A DNA stretch of 44,896 nucleotides, from IMG/VR virus record IMGVR_UViG_3300009481_000022, positions 1-44,896 of that record; one strand, written 5' to 3'. A model generated the notes under the pieces. It searched no databases and was not told where the DNA came from. It saw nothing but the letters and a program-made list of their open reading frames with translations. This DNA is from a virus. Of this stretch, positions 32,053-41,987 are shown one piece after another (within the stretch, counting starts at the first letter, position 1; the number at the start of each line of letters is the position of its first letter). Both the position numbers and the translations under genes were made by a program.

Positions 32053-33639
32053 ATGGCTCTAGTACTTCGAAGACTAGGTAGGGTTGAATTAGCAAGGACA
32101 TTCCATAGAGATGTTCGTAATAACAACGACTACTTTCATTTTGCTGTAGGCAGAACAGAGGCTTGGACAGATGAGACAAGCCCTGAAACACCTATTGACA
32201 ATGATTCTTATGTCTCGAAGTTTAGAAGGAGCATGATGTTTACACAACGGATTGACTCTGCAGATGTTTGCTTACTAGCAAAACGAGTAAATTGGGCTAC
32301 AGGCACGGTGTATGATGAATATGATGATAATATTTCGTCTAGTAATCAATCATACTCCGGAGCCTCCAATTTAGCAGATGCGAATTTCTTTGTTGTAACA
32401 GATGAATTCAAGGTATATAAATGTATCAGTAATAATAATAACGGACAAAGTACAGTCAAACCTACAAGTACAGGAACATCTGTATTTGAGTTGGCTGATA
32501 ATTATAACTGGAAATTTATGTTCCAAATCTCGGCATCCGATCAAAACAAATTTTTGGATGCCGATTTTGTTCCTGTTAGAAAACTTACAGGAAATCCTAC
32601 ACATGATGTTACCGGCGAAGTAGATAGTGTTACAATTACAGCAGGAGGCACAGGTTATACAAGTGCACCTACAGTAGTTATACAAGGCGACGGAGATGGT
32701 TTAGCAGCAGGAACTGCAACTATATCAGGCGGTGCAGTAACAGGTGTTACAATCACAGCATCCGGTTCAGGTTATAGTTTTGCATTTATAACTTTTAATG
32801 GCGGTGGCGGTTCAGGAGCAGTAGGAAGTGTTAATTTAGGAGACGCAGATTCATTACCAGCATTACAAAGTGCTGTAGAAGGAGCGTCTGTAAACGGCAC
32901 ATTAGATAGAGTTATTGTTACAACAGCAGGACAAGACTACGCAGCTAATGATGTACAGGTTACAGTAACAGGAGATGGCACAGGAGCAGAAGCAAGTGCT
33001 TATGTCAACGCAGCTACAGGAGCTATTACAAAAATAAGAATTACAAATCCTGGATCTAATTATTCTTATGCCGATATAGCTATTGTAAACACATCAGCTC
33101 CTGGCACAGGAGCAGTAGCAAGAGCCATAGTATCTCCTCAAGGGGGACATGGTTCAAATGCACCTAGAGAATTATTTGCTAATAATTTAGGTGTTACAGT
33201 ATCATTCTCAGATAATGATAATAAAGATTTAGTATTAGGCAATGACTTTAGACAAATTGCACTAATTAAAAATATAAAAACACCAGCAGGTGTTACATAT
33301 ACAACGAACACAGCAACGGCTTGTCATATTATTAATGTAGCAAGCGTTGCAAGTTATGCTGTCGATGACATCATAACAACAGATGACGGAGGATCGTTTA
33401 CAGTCATACAAATAGATTCAACTAATAAAAATATTTACTTGACATCTACAATTCCTGTGATGACAACCAATTCCGTTTTAACAAATACTACTCAAAACAT
33501 CAGCAGTTTGAGTATAAATAGTATAACAGATCCAGAAGTAGATAATGCTACAGGAGAGGTTATTTACTTAGACAACAGGTCGCCGGTTATTAGATCGGCG
33601 GATCAAGTAGAACAGATAAAGGCATTGATTAGGTTTTAA
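32053..33639 (+). CDS. gp8: Baseplate wedge gp8 with inserted beta repeats
   Basis: 528 residues, longer than T4 gp8 (334). NDYFHFAVGRTEAWTDETSPETPIDND, TGTVYDEYDDNISSS, FFVVTDEFKVYKCISNNNNGQSTVKPT and YNWKFMFQISASDQNKFL are gp8 features. Residues about 190-360 hold GTGYTSAPTVVIQGDGDG-type repeats like those in the 28494 and 33643 genes, accounting for the extra length. The C-terminus EVIYLDNRSPVIRSADQVEQIK is the conserved gp8 end. Confidence 0.88.
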   Translation: MALVLRRLGRVELARTFHRDVRNNNDYFHFAVGRTEAWTDETSPETPIDNDSYVSKFRRSMMFTQRIDSADVCLLAKRVNWATGTVYDEYDDNISSSNQSYSGASNLADANFFVVTDEFKVYKCISNNNNGQSTVKPTSTGTSVFELADNYNWKFMFQISASDQNKFLDADFVPVRKLTGNPTHDVTGEVDSVTITAGGTGYTSAPTVVIQGDGDGLAAGTATISGGAVTGVTITASGSGYSFAFITFNGGGGSGAVGSVNLGDADSLPALQSAVEGASVNGTLDRVIVTTAGQDYAANDVQVTVTGDGTGAEASAYVNAATGAITKIRITNPGSNYSYADIAIVNTSAPGTGAVARAIVSPQGGHGSNAPRELFANNLGVTVSFSDNDNKDLVLGNDFRQIALIKNIKTPAGVTYTTNTATACHIINVASVASYAVDDIITTDDGGSFTVIQIDSTNKNIYLTSTIPVMTTNSVLTNTTQNISSLSINSITDPEVDNATGEVIYLDNRSPVIRSADQVEQIKALIRF

Positions 33640-33642
33640 CAA

Positions 33643-36600
33643 ATGGCATTAAATTTAAATACATCACCATATTACGACGACTTTAACGATGACAACAGAT
33701 TCCATCGTGTGTTGTTTAAACCTGGCGTACCAGTACAAGCTAGAGAGCTTACACAATTACAAACTATCTTACAAGACCAAATGGAAAAAGGTTTTGGTTT
33801 TGTTGTACAAGAAGGTGCAGTAATAACAGGTTGTGCAGAGACACTTAGAGATGTAGATTATATTAAAGTCAACGACACAGACGCAGCAGCTGCTACAATA
33901 AACAATACAGACCTAGTAAAATATAAAGATAAAGAAATTGTAGGTTCTGTTACAGGTTTAAGAGCAGTAATACAAGATACAGAAACAGGTACTGTAGCAG
34001 GAAATCCTAACTTAAAAACTTTATATATTAAATATTTAAATACAATTTCAGGACATACACACTTTGCTTCTGGAGAAACTTTAACAGTTTATACAGCAAA
34101 TGAAGGCACAACTGCATCTATAGCAGCAGGAACAGATTTAAATGGATACACTTTTGTTGTAAACAATTTAACAGATAATACAAGAGCAGGAACATATTAT
34201 GGTAATACAAGTGATATTACCTTACAGCCAGGCATTATACATGCTCGTGGCTCATTTATTAAAACAGATAAGATTACAGTAAGATTAGACAAATACAACA
34301 ATTTAAAAAGAAAACATATAGGGTTTGTTGTAACAGAATCTTTACAACAATCTGCAACAGACACTACACTATTAGATCCTGCACAGGGTTCATATAACTA
34401 TAATGCACCTGGAGCAGACAGATTAAAATATACAGTTACATTAGCATCGTATGATGATACAGCAACTAAACCTGAAAACTTTTACACATACGCACATGCT
34501 AGTATAGATGGTATAGAAAGAATAGGCCTTAAAGATAATCCTTTATCAGGCTTAGGAGAAATATTAGCAAATAGAACATACGACGAATCGGGTAATTATC
34601 TTGTTAGAGGTAATAATGTTTCATTAAGAGAACATTTAAATGATGGCACAAATGGTGGTGTTTACGCATCCGGAGATGCTGGTTCAAGAGCAGCTCTTGT
34701 AGTACAAGTAGATCCTGGTGTTTCTTATGTAGGAGGTTTCAAAAGAGAATTACAAAGTTCTAAAAGAATACCTATAATGAAGGCTAGTCAGTTTATCACT
34801 AAAGAGGCACAGCCCATTTCAACTTCATATGGTAACTACATAGAGATTAATTATGTAGAAGGATTATTTGATGTTGATGGTGGCGCTAAAATAGAATTAT
34901 ATAACGCAGTACAAGACGGAAATGCCTCAGCACAAGGAAGCAAAGTTGGAGAAGCCAAAGTAAGACAACTTGTTTATTCAAGTGGCACACCAGGTAATAC
35001 AGCAGCAGTTTATAGACTTTATGTTTATGATCTCCAAATGTTAAGTGGAGACTTTACAGCAGTTAAAGGTGTAAGGTATAATAGCGGCGATACTTGGGGA
35101 GGAGTAGCTAATACAGTTCTTGTATCAAGTAAATCAGAAATTAAAGAAAGTAAAGTAAACAAATTGGTTTACAGATTATCTGAAAATAATATTAAAACAT
35201 TAAAAGCAGAATCAGGTGGAACATACGATTACACATATCAATACCAAAAGGAATTTGATATATCACTAAACACTACTGATGGAACAGGTTCATTAACATT
35301 ATCAGGTAACGAAACATTCCCTTATTCAGGAACATTAACAGACACACAAAAAAGAGATTTCATACTTATAGCAAAAGCAGGCTTTACACAAAACTCTGCT
35401 ACAGTTGCAGTAGGCGAACATATAGACCTAACTTCAAATAATAGTAATGCATCTGTTACAGTAAACAGTGCAACATCAATTACTATTGATACAGGTGGAG
35501 CTATTACAGGAACAAGTACAGTAAGAGTTTATGTACCTGTACAAGTATCAGATGCTACACCAATTGCTAAAACATTATCATCTGATAAGTATGTAAAAAT
35601 AGATACAAATTCACACTCTGCATCAACATCAGGAGAATATAGTATTGGTGTTGCAGACTTATATAAAGTAGAAAGTATTAGAGCACATACATCTGCTTTA
35701 ACATCAGATACAGATGGAATAGATGTTACAAACGACTTTAGAGTATCTGACGGACAGGAAGATAACTTCTACGGACTTGCAAAAATAATTAAGAAAAATT
35801 CAAGTACATTAAATCTTACAACTTACGATCATTTATTAATTAAATATTCTTACTTTGACTCTACAGTATCAAGCGCTTCATTTGCTTGTTTTGATAGTTA
35901 TCCTGTAGATGATACAACAGCAAGTTTACCCTCAGGTAAAGTTAGAACAGAGGATATACCTAACTTCCAATCACAAAAATATGGAGAGTTTAATTTAAGA
36001 GATTGTGTTGACTTCCGTCCTTATATGACAAACACAGCAACAATTACAGGAACAATAGCAAGTGCTACAACAAACCCTGCTAATGATAAAATAATAAATA
36101 GACCAGGTTCAGGGCTAACTAATCCTTTACCTACAAAAACATTTAGTACAGATTTAGCTTATTACATAGGTAAAAAACTTAGAATTGTATTAGACTTTGA
36201 TGGCAATTATAGAGTAGTAGAAGGATCGTATAGTCAAAATCCTAAAATGCCAGCAGAACCTTCACAGTCTATGACAATGGCAGAAATAGATCTTGTACCT
36301 TTTCCTTGTTTATCACCTGAGTATGGTAAGGTAAAACAAAAAGGACAATATACAACTTCTATTAAAAATGTATCTCAAAAACGATACACAATGAAAAATA
36401 TTAGTGGCCTAGAACAAAGAATTAAAAACTTAGAATACTATGCCTCATTAAACTTATTAGAAAATTATGCTAAAGATCAAACTATTGTTAATTCCTCAGG
36501 TACAGATAGATTTAAAAATGGTATCTTAGTAGATCCATTTACAGGACACAATGTAGGATCTGTATTAGATCCTGATTATAAAATATCAATTGATCCTGAG

Positions 36601-39600
36601 AAAAAACATGCAAGGCCATTTTTTGTATTAGAAAATATAGACACAAAAGTAGCAAGTAATATAGACAGAGATGCTACTTTCGCAGGTACACAATTAAAAT
36701 TAACAGGCAATACAGTAACATTACCGTTCAATAGAATGGTTCTTACAGACCAAATGCAAGCTTCTCAGACAGAGAACTTAACAAAAGAATTATTATTTAA
36801 ATACAACGGAGAGATGGAACTAACTCCTGATGTAGACAACTTTATAGACACAGCAGTTCAACCAGCAGTCAATGTAAACTTTGATGGTAACTATGATGCT
36901 TGGGAGAACATGGCAAATGCTTGGGGCACACAATGGGGTTCATGGGAAGATTCAGGTGCTGCCAATGTAACAAGTTCTACTTCAGCATTAGACACATACA
37001 GCACAAGCACTGAGCGCTTTGGCGGAAGCAGTGCAACATTTACCACTACAACAACAGAACAACAGCAGACAAGATCAGGTATAGCGTTAAATGTTTCTGC
37101 CATAACTGAAGTAAACTCTCTAGGAGAGAAAATAGTAGACATGGCAATAGCGCCATTTATGAGAAGTCGTCAGGTTACAGTTACATGTACTAGATTAAAA
37201 CCTGAGACAAGAGTTTATCCATTCTTTGATGGAGAGGCTGTATCAGATTTTTGTACATTACCAGATGGAACTACAACTACATTGTCAACAGACGGAGATG
37301 GAAAAGTAACATTTTTGTTTACAATTCCTGCAGGAAGATTTAAAGCGGGTTCAAGAGTATTAAAAGTAACTAACAATTCAGATAATGGAACAAACAATGT
37401 TACAACACAGGCAAATGCTATTTACGAATCTTCAGGTTTCATACAACAGAAACAAGATACTATTGTAGGATTTAAATCTGCAAATGTAAATTCAACACAA
37501 TTTTCGGATAGTAGAGTAGTAACGGAGACATCATTTGATGTTAGTATAGGAGCAGGAACACCTTTACCACCTCCTCCTCCACCTACTATTATTAATAACC
37601 CAGTACCTGTACCGGTACCGGTTACACCTGCACCGACGCCTCCTCCTGATGTAGGTTTACCTCCTGCAACAACTTCACCGTCGGCTATAACATCAACACC
37701 GGAGGTAACACCTGTTACAACAACGGCTGGACCTACAACGACGGCTAATACACCAATATCAACACCGGTGGTAACAACACCATCCCCAATAATAGACTTT
37801 GTTACAACAACACCAGCACCACCTACAACTACGCCTTTTGTTATTGATTTTGATGTAGATGAGTTCTTGGCAGACTTTAGATGGGACTTTAATTTCGGTT
37901 GGGGTATGGACCCATTAGCACAAACATTCACAGTACCTAATGTTCCTGGCGGAGCGTTTATTACTGACATTGAAATATTCTTTAAAAACAGGCCTGCTAC
38001 AGGTAATAATGGTGTTACAATGCAAATAAGAGAGGTTATTAATGGTGTGCCTGGACCTCGTATTTTGCCTAACGGTAGTAAGAGAGTGGAAAGAGCAGAT
38101 ATTATTACTTCATCAGAATCGGGAGGCACAACAACAATTAATCCAACATCATTTACATTTAATAATCCTGTTTACTTACAAGGAGACAAAGAATATTGTT
38201 TCGTTCCCAAACCTGAAAATGATGATACAGGATATGACATATACATTTCTCAATTAGGAGAAAATCAAGTAGGAACAACAGAAAGAATTACAAAACAACC
38301 ACATGGTGGTATGATGTTCTCATCAGCTAACGATAGAACTTGGAACGCACATCAGAATCAAGACATAATGTTTAAGATGCACAGAGCATCATTTAAACAA
38401 GGAACAGTTTCAGGTAAAGTTTCCAATGATAATTTAGATTGGATAAACTTTAGTTCTTACAGTACAACATCAGCAATAGCTTGGACGGCAGGAACAAGTT
38501 TAGTAGGACATACACCTACAATTACTAATGCAGGAACAGGATATACAGGACTTACACCTACAGTTACGGTAACTAATACAGGAACTAATGGTACAGGTTT
38601 AACAATGACAGCAACAGTAACAGGAGATGTTATAACAGCTCTTACAGTTACTAACCCTGGTTCAGGTTATACAAGTGCTCCTACAATAGCAATTTCTGCA
38701 GGAACAGGAACACAAGCAACAGGAACATTAACCTTACAACAAGGTAAAGTAGTAAACTATAATGGATTAGACGAACAAGTTACAGTAGATAGAGGAACAG
38801 ACACAACAGCGTTCACTGCCTCACAATTAATAGGTAATACACAAGGCTATGGAACAATTAGTTCGTTTACAGATAAAGTTATAAATGAAGTTGCACTAAA
38901 CGCAGCTCTAATGACACCACATCAAACAACAACTGCTACTGCAAGAGTTTCAATTAATGAAACAGGTGCAGGAAGCGCAGTAGGAGATCCAGGTGTAACA
39001 GAAGTTTATAATGAATTAGACTTTAATACTACAACACAATTAGATAAAGAACATACAATTTATAGTAGATCAAACGAAATTAGTACTTACAGTGCTAATA
39101 AAACAGCACTATTAGAAGTTTCAATGACAACCAACTTTGAAAATATTAGTCCAGCAATAACATTAGATCAATTAGATCTTTTATGTATTGCTAATAGTGT
39201 AAACAATGATTCTACTAATGAAGATACAAGATATAAAGGAAATTCTTCTTCTCGGTATATAACAAGAAGAGTTAATCTTGAGGATGGCCAAGACGCTGAA
39301 GATATCATGGTATATCTAGATGCTGCCATTCCGACAGAAGGAAATGTTAAGGTATATGGAAAACTAATGAATTCCTCAGACCAAGGCAATTTCCAAGAAG
39401 ATTTAAGCTGGGTTGAATTATCATCAAGAACTGACCCGTTTGAATCAACAACTGATTTTGCAGAGTATAAGTATAACTTACCTTCCAAAGGTTCTAACGC
39501 AGCAGGACTTAATGGTTCAGGTATATACGAATACGATGTTAAATCTTTATTAAGTATTGCGGTTACAGCAGGAGGTTCTAGTTATAGTTCTTCTCCTACT

Positions 39601-39885
39601 ATAACAATAACTGGCGGAGGTGGTTATGGAGCAGCAGCTACAGCAACCGTATCCGGCGGAGTAATACAATCCATCGAGATTACTAATCCAGGTAGAGAAT
39701 ATACATCTACACCAACGGTTACAATTACAGACAGTGGTGGCTCAAGTGCTACGGCAACTGCTACTGTAGGTACAGTAACACATACAGGCTTTAAAACCTT
39801 TGCAGTTAAGGTAGTGCCTTTAAGTACAACAACATCTAAAGTACCTTTCTTTAAGGACTTAAGAGCTATAGCGTTGCAGGTGTAA
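33643..39885 (+). CDS. Giant DUF4815 tail/baseplate protein (gp10-like position)
   Basis: 2080 residues. The DUF4815-type start NLNTSPYYDDFNDDNRFHRV with LFKPGVPVQARELTQLQTIL extends through a long conserved region (to about 1260). A Pro/Thr-rich hinge near 1305-1400 (PPPPPPTIINNPVPVPVPV) separates it from FGWGMDPLAQTFTVPNVPGGAFITDIEIFF, a jelly-roll-like receptor or pin domain. GTGYTSAPT repeats occur near 1625-1695 and 1970-2045. It probably forms a peripheral baseplate protein or short fibre. The whole is one uninterrupted frame of 6.2 kb. Confidence 0.8.
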   Translation: MALNLNTSPYYDDFNDDNRFHRVLFKPGVPVQARELTQLQTILQDQMEKGFGFVVQEGAVITGCAETLRDVDYIKVNDTDAAAATINNTDLVKYKDKEIVGSVTGLRAVIQDTETGTVAGNPNLKTLYIKYLNTISGHTHFASGETLTVYTANEGTTASIAAGTDLNGYTFVVNNLTDNTRAGTYYGNTSDITLQPGIIHARGSFIKTDKITVRLDKYNNLKRKHIGFVVTESLQQSATDTTLLDPAQGSYNYNAPGADRLKYTVTLASYDDTATKPENFYTYAHASIDGIERIGLKDNPLSGLGEILANRTYDESGNYLVRGNNVSLREHLNDGTNGGVYASGDAGSRAALVVQVDPGVSYVGGFKRELQSSKRIPIMKASQFITKEAQPISTSYGNYIEINYVEGLFDVDGGAKIELYNAVQDGNASAQGSKVGEAKVRQLVYSSGTPGNTAAVYRLYVYDLQMLSGDFTAVKGVRYNSGDTWGGVANTVLVSSKSEIKESKVNKLVYRLSENNIKTLKAESGGTYDYTYQYQKEFDISLNTTDGTGSLTLSGNETFPYSGTLTDTQKRDFILIAKAGFTQNSATVAVGEHIDLTSNNSNASVTVNSATSITIDTGGAITGTSTVRVYVPVQVSDATPIAKTLSSDKYVKIDTNSHSASTSGEYSIGVADLYKVESIRAHTSALTSDTDGIDVTNDFRVSDGQEDNFYGLAKIIKKNSSTLNLTTYDHLLIKYSYFDSTVSSASFACFDSYPVDDTTASLPSGKVRTEDIPNFQSQKYGEFNLRDCVDFRPYMTNTATITGTIASATTNPANDKIINRPGSGLTNPLPTKTFSTDLAYYIGKKLRIVLDFDGNYRVVEGSYSQNPKMPAEPSQSMTMAEIDLVPFPCLSPEYGKVKQKGQYTTSIKNVSQKRYTMKNISGLEQRIKNLEYYASLNLLENYAKDQTIVNSSGTDRFKNGILVDPFTGHNVGSVLDPDYKISIDPEKKHARPFFVLENIDTKVASNIDRDATFAGTQLKLTGNTVTLPFNRMVLTDQMQASQTENLTKELLFKYNGEMELTPDVDNFIDTAVQPAVNVNFDGNYDAWENMANAWGTQWGSWEDSGAANVTSSTSALDTYSTSTERFGGSSATFTTTTTEQQQTRSGIALNVSAITEVNSLGEKIVDMAIAPFMRSRQVTVTCTRLKPETRVYPFFDGEAVSDFCTLPDGTTTTLSTDGDGKVTFLFTIPAGRFKAGSRVLKVTNNSDNGTNNVTTQANAIYESSGFIQQKQDTIVGFKSANVNSTQFSDSRVVTETSFDVSIGAGTPLPPPPPPTIINNPVPVPVPVTPAPTPPPDVGLPPATTSPSAITSTPEVTPVTTTAGPTTTANTPISTPVVTTPSPIIDFVTTTPAPPTTTPFVIDFDVDEFLADFRWDFNFGWGMDPLAQTFTVPNVPGGAFITDIEIFFKNRPATGNNGVTMQIREVINGVPGPRILPNGSKRVERADIITSSESGGTTTINPTSFTFNNPVYLQGDKEYCFVPKPENDDTGYDIYISQLGENQVGTTERITKQPHGGMMFSSANDRTWNAHQNQDIMFKMHRASFKQGTVSGKVSNDNLDWINFSSYSTTSAIAWTAGTSLVGHTPTITNAGTGYTGLTPTVTVTNTGTNGTGLTMTATVTGDVITALTVTNPGSGYTSAPTIAISAGTGTQATGTLTLQQGKVVNYNGLDEQVTVDRGTDTTAFTASQLIGNTQGYGTISSFTDKVINEVALNAALMTPHQTTTATARVSINETGAGSAVGDPGVTEVYNELDFNTTTQLDKEHTIYSRSNEISTYSANKTALLEVSMTTNFENISPAITLDQLDLLCIANSVNNDSTNEDTRYKGNSSSRYITRRVNLEDGQDAEDIMVYLDAAIPTEGNVKVYGKLMNSSDQGNFQEDLSWVELSSRTDPFESTTDFAEYKYNLPSKGSNAAGLNGSGIYEYDVKSLLSIAVTAGGSSYSSSPTITITGGGGYGAAATATVSGGVIQSIEITNPGREYTSTPTVTITDSGGSSATATATVGTVTHTGFKTFAVKVVPLSTTTSKVPFFKDLRAIALQV
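37560..37850 (+). repeat. Pro/Thr-rich hinge region
   Basis: Low-complexity coding stretch in the DUF4815 gene: PPPPPPTIINNPVPVPVPV then repeated TTxxPTTTxxTP units. It is likely a flexible or extended linker between the baseplate part and the distal domain. Confidence 0.7.
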
Positions 39886-39886
39886 G

Positions 39887-40117
39887 ATGAATAAGATACC
39901 TACAGGGATTATAAATATTGAAGGAGAAAGGGATCTTGTAAGAGATCGTAACTCAAAGGCCTTACTCAATACAAACAACGAAAGTCTTAAAGCATATAAA
40001 ATCAAAAGAAATGCTAATCTTAAGATAATAGAGTATGAAAATGATATAAATACTTTAAAGACTGAAATTGTTGAGATAAGGAAAACTTTAGAAATTTTAG
40101 TCAACAAAATTACATAG
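39887..40117 (+). CDS. Small coiled-coil tail-associated protein (76 aa)
   Basis: IPTGIINIEGERDLVRDRNSKALLNTNNESLKAYKIKR is followed by a heptad-like helix (IIEYENDINTLKTEIVEIRKTLEILVNKI). Proteins of this pattern (ALLNTdxxaLxxYKxxR plus coiled coil) occur in marine T4-like phages by fibre genes. It begins one base after the giant gene ends. Function unknown; trimerisation or assembly help for fibres is plausible. Confidence 0.7.
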   Translation: MNKIPTGIINIEGERDLVRDRNSKALLNTNNESLKAYKIKRNANLKIIEYENDINTLKTEIVEIRKTLEILVNKIT

Positions 40118-40125
40118 GAAGAAAC

Positions 40126-40656
40126 ATGGCAACTTTAACATTAAGATCAGCAAAAGGTAGTCCTCTTACTAACAATGAGGTTGACGCTAACTTTACCAAT
40201 CTTAATACTGATAAATACGAGTCAGGTAATAATGCTACATTTGGCACTATTGCAGGAACAACTGTATCTGTTACTTCTGTTACAACAACAGGTGCTTTAA
40301 GTGTAGGAGGTTCTTCCACACTAAGTACATCTGCTACAGTATCAGCAGCAGGCACAGATCAAGCAGGTGGTACAGCATTAACAAAGTCATATAATATTGT
40401 AACAACTTGTGCAGCTAACGCGGGGGTAGTACTCCCAGATTGTGCATCAGGTTTGGAATCATTTATATTAAATGACACGGCTAACAATCTTAAGGTTTAT
40501 CCTGCTTCAGGTGAATCTATAGACGGAGGCTCTGCAAACGCAGCAGTTGATTTGTCACCTGGACACTCATTAAAATTGGTAGGAGTAAGCGCAACAAAAT
40601 GGAATAGGTTAAGTCCTGTTATCATTTATAACTCATCGGGAACAAGAGTAAACTAA
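40126..40656 (+). CDS. Tail fibre-like protein, 176 aa
   Basis: MATLTLRSAKGSPLTNNEVDANFTNLNTDKY is a common N-terminus of marine phage fibre proteins. A Thr/Ser-rich beta segment (TTTGALSVGGSSTLSTSATV) and a globular end (YNIVTTCAANAGVVLPD ... GHSLKLVGVSATKWNRL) follow. AGGAAGAAACATG gives a ribosome site. It likely works with the next gene as part of the fibre. Confidence 0.72.
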   Translation: MATLTLRSAKGSPLTNNEVDANFTNLNTDKYESGNNATFGTIAGTTVSVTSVTTTGALSVGGSSTLSTSATVSAAGTDQAGGTALTKSYNIVTTCAANAGVVLPDCASGLESFILNDTANNLKVYPASGESIDGGSANAAVDLSPGHSLKLVGVSATKWNRLSPVIIYNSSGTRVN

Positions 40657-40670
40657 AGAGAAGATAGAAT

Positions 40671-41951
40671 ATGAGACCTCTAAGAATTAAAGCATCAGCA
40701 TATCCAGTTAGTTCTGGCAACCTTCAGGGCTTGCAAGAAATGACAGACGCAGAAATTGAGCAGTATTATAGTGCAATTCTAACAAAAGACTTCGCAGACA
40801 ATACTGACGGATCGGGTACGGCAGAGATTAATATCAATGGAGGATCTGGTACATCTATTGGAACAGCAACCGATACTAAAAGAGATGACGCAGTAGGAAC
40901 ACACCCAACAGATGGTGCAAGTTCTACGGTTACAACTTACACTGCTAAACAAATAGAAACAGCAGCATCAGAAAGTATTACTAACAGACCTTTAGGATAT
41001 GTATCCTCAGGAACAGTTGGTGTACATGAATTCGATGATACAGAATTAGACACAGACATTTTAGATAAAGTAGCAGATGATTTTGCTGCACAAGGCGACT
41101 ATACAATAGGTCAATATAAATTGTCTACAAGCTCACCATCAGGTGGTACTTGGACTTCTCGCTACACATTAGCAAACACAGAAATAGATGGTACAACCAC
41201 AAATTATTACATTTGGCAAAAAACAACAGCTACAAGTTCTGCAGTAGATAATTACAAGCCATTAAAAGTAACAGGTGGCGGAGCTGGTGTACAGGAAATG
41301 ACAGTTGCAGAGATGGAACAAATTGTTCCTAATTTAAGAAACTACATGATTTCTAGTGGTAAAGGGAAATATGTATTACAAGCAGCAGCCCCAGGTTCAG
41401 GTACTTGGGTAGATCAAGGTTCATTTATTGATACAAAGAAAGAAGTAGCAGCACAAAACTACACAGGAGCTTATTCAGGTACATACACCGGAGCTTATAC
41501 TGGTGGTTATACAGGTGCTAAAAACTATGCAGGCAACTACACAGGCGCTAAAAACTATGCAGGAAGTTATGTAGGAACCTCAGGCTATTCAGGCACATAC
41601 ACAGGAACCTCAGGTTATTCAGGCAACTACTCAGGTAACTACACAGGAAACTATGCAGCAGACTATGATGGTTATGCAGGTACTACATACTCAGGAACCT
41701 ACACAGGTACATATACAGGATACTACACAGGCGCCAAAAACTATACAGGATATTATACAGGTGCTAAAACATATGGTGGAACCTACACAGGAACATCTGC
41801 TTATGCGGGCACATACACAGGAACATCTGCTTACTCAGGCTCATATTCAGGTAACTATACAGGATATTACTCAGGTACATATTCAGGAGATACAATCCAA
41901 AGTTCAAATGAGAATGTCAGTACGGTAAAACTGTGGCTTAGAACTGCTTAA
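40671..41951 (+). CDS. Tail fibre with Tyr-Gly tandem repeats
   Basis: 426 residues. The N-terminal domain (MRPLRIKASAYPVSSGNLQG) carries two EMT-A-E-E-like segments (LQEMTDAEIEQYYSAIL and VQEMTVAEMEQIVPNLRNYM). From about residue 263 to 406 it is almost entirely YxG units: NYTGAYSGTYTGAYTGGYTG and similar. This is a likely extended beta fibre or adhesive stalk. The short C-terminus is SSNENVSTVKLWLRTA. Role in host recognition is inferred. Confidence 0.75.
   Translation: MRPLRIKASAYPVSSGNLQGLQEMTDAEIEQYYSAILTKDFADNTDGSGTAEININGGSGTSIGTATDTKRDDAVGTHPTDGASSTVTTYTAKQIETAASESITNRPLGYVSSGTVGVHEFDDTELDTDILDKVADDFAAQGDYTIGQYKLSTSSPSGGTWTSRYTLANTEIDGTTTNYYIWQKTTATSSAVDNYKPLKVTGGGAGVQEMTVAEMEQIVPNLRNYMISSGKGKYVLQAAAPGSGTWVDQGSFIDTKKEVAAQNYTGAYSGTYTGAYTGGYTGAKNYAGNYTGAKNYAGSYVGTSGYSGTYTGTSGYSGNYSGNYTGNYAADYDGYAGTTYSGTYTGTYTGYYTGAKNYTGYYTGAKTYGGTYTGTSAYAGTYTGTSAYSGSYSGNYTGYYSGTYSGDTIQSSNENVSTVKLWLRTA
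41457..41890 (+). repeat. YxGx tetrapeptide coding repeat
   Basis: About 430 bp of degenerate 9-12-bp units (TAC/TAT-ACA/TCA-GG-N plus one codon) encode Y[ST]G[TANY] repeats, with longer blocks such as TGAKNYAGNYTGAKNYAGSY and TSGYSGTYTGTSGYSGNYSG. The third codon positions vary, so selection acts on the protein. Confidence 0.85.
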
Positions 41952-41958
41952 TTAGCAG

Positions 41959-41966
41959 TATAAATA
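41959..41966 (+). promoter_or_regulatory. Late promoter TATAAATA
   Basis: An exact box in the gap after the fibre gene, 21 nt before the next ATG, followed by a GGAG ribosome site. It starts the last late operon in the window. Confidence 0.75.
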
Positions 41967-41987
41967 AATTTACATTATGGAGATATT

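Noticed and set aside
37422-38129. Minus-strand 235-residue open frame.
   Set aside because: Antisense shadow of the Pro/Thr-rich hinge of the DUF4815 gene; low-complexity Val/Gly composition and no start signals.
41457-41890. Regular short repeats resembling a CRISPR array.
   Set aside because: Units are contiguous 9-12-bp coding repeats without unique spacers; they encode YxG units.
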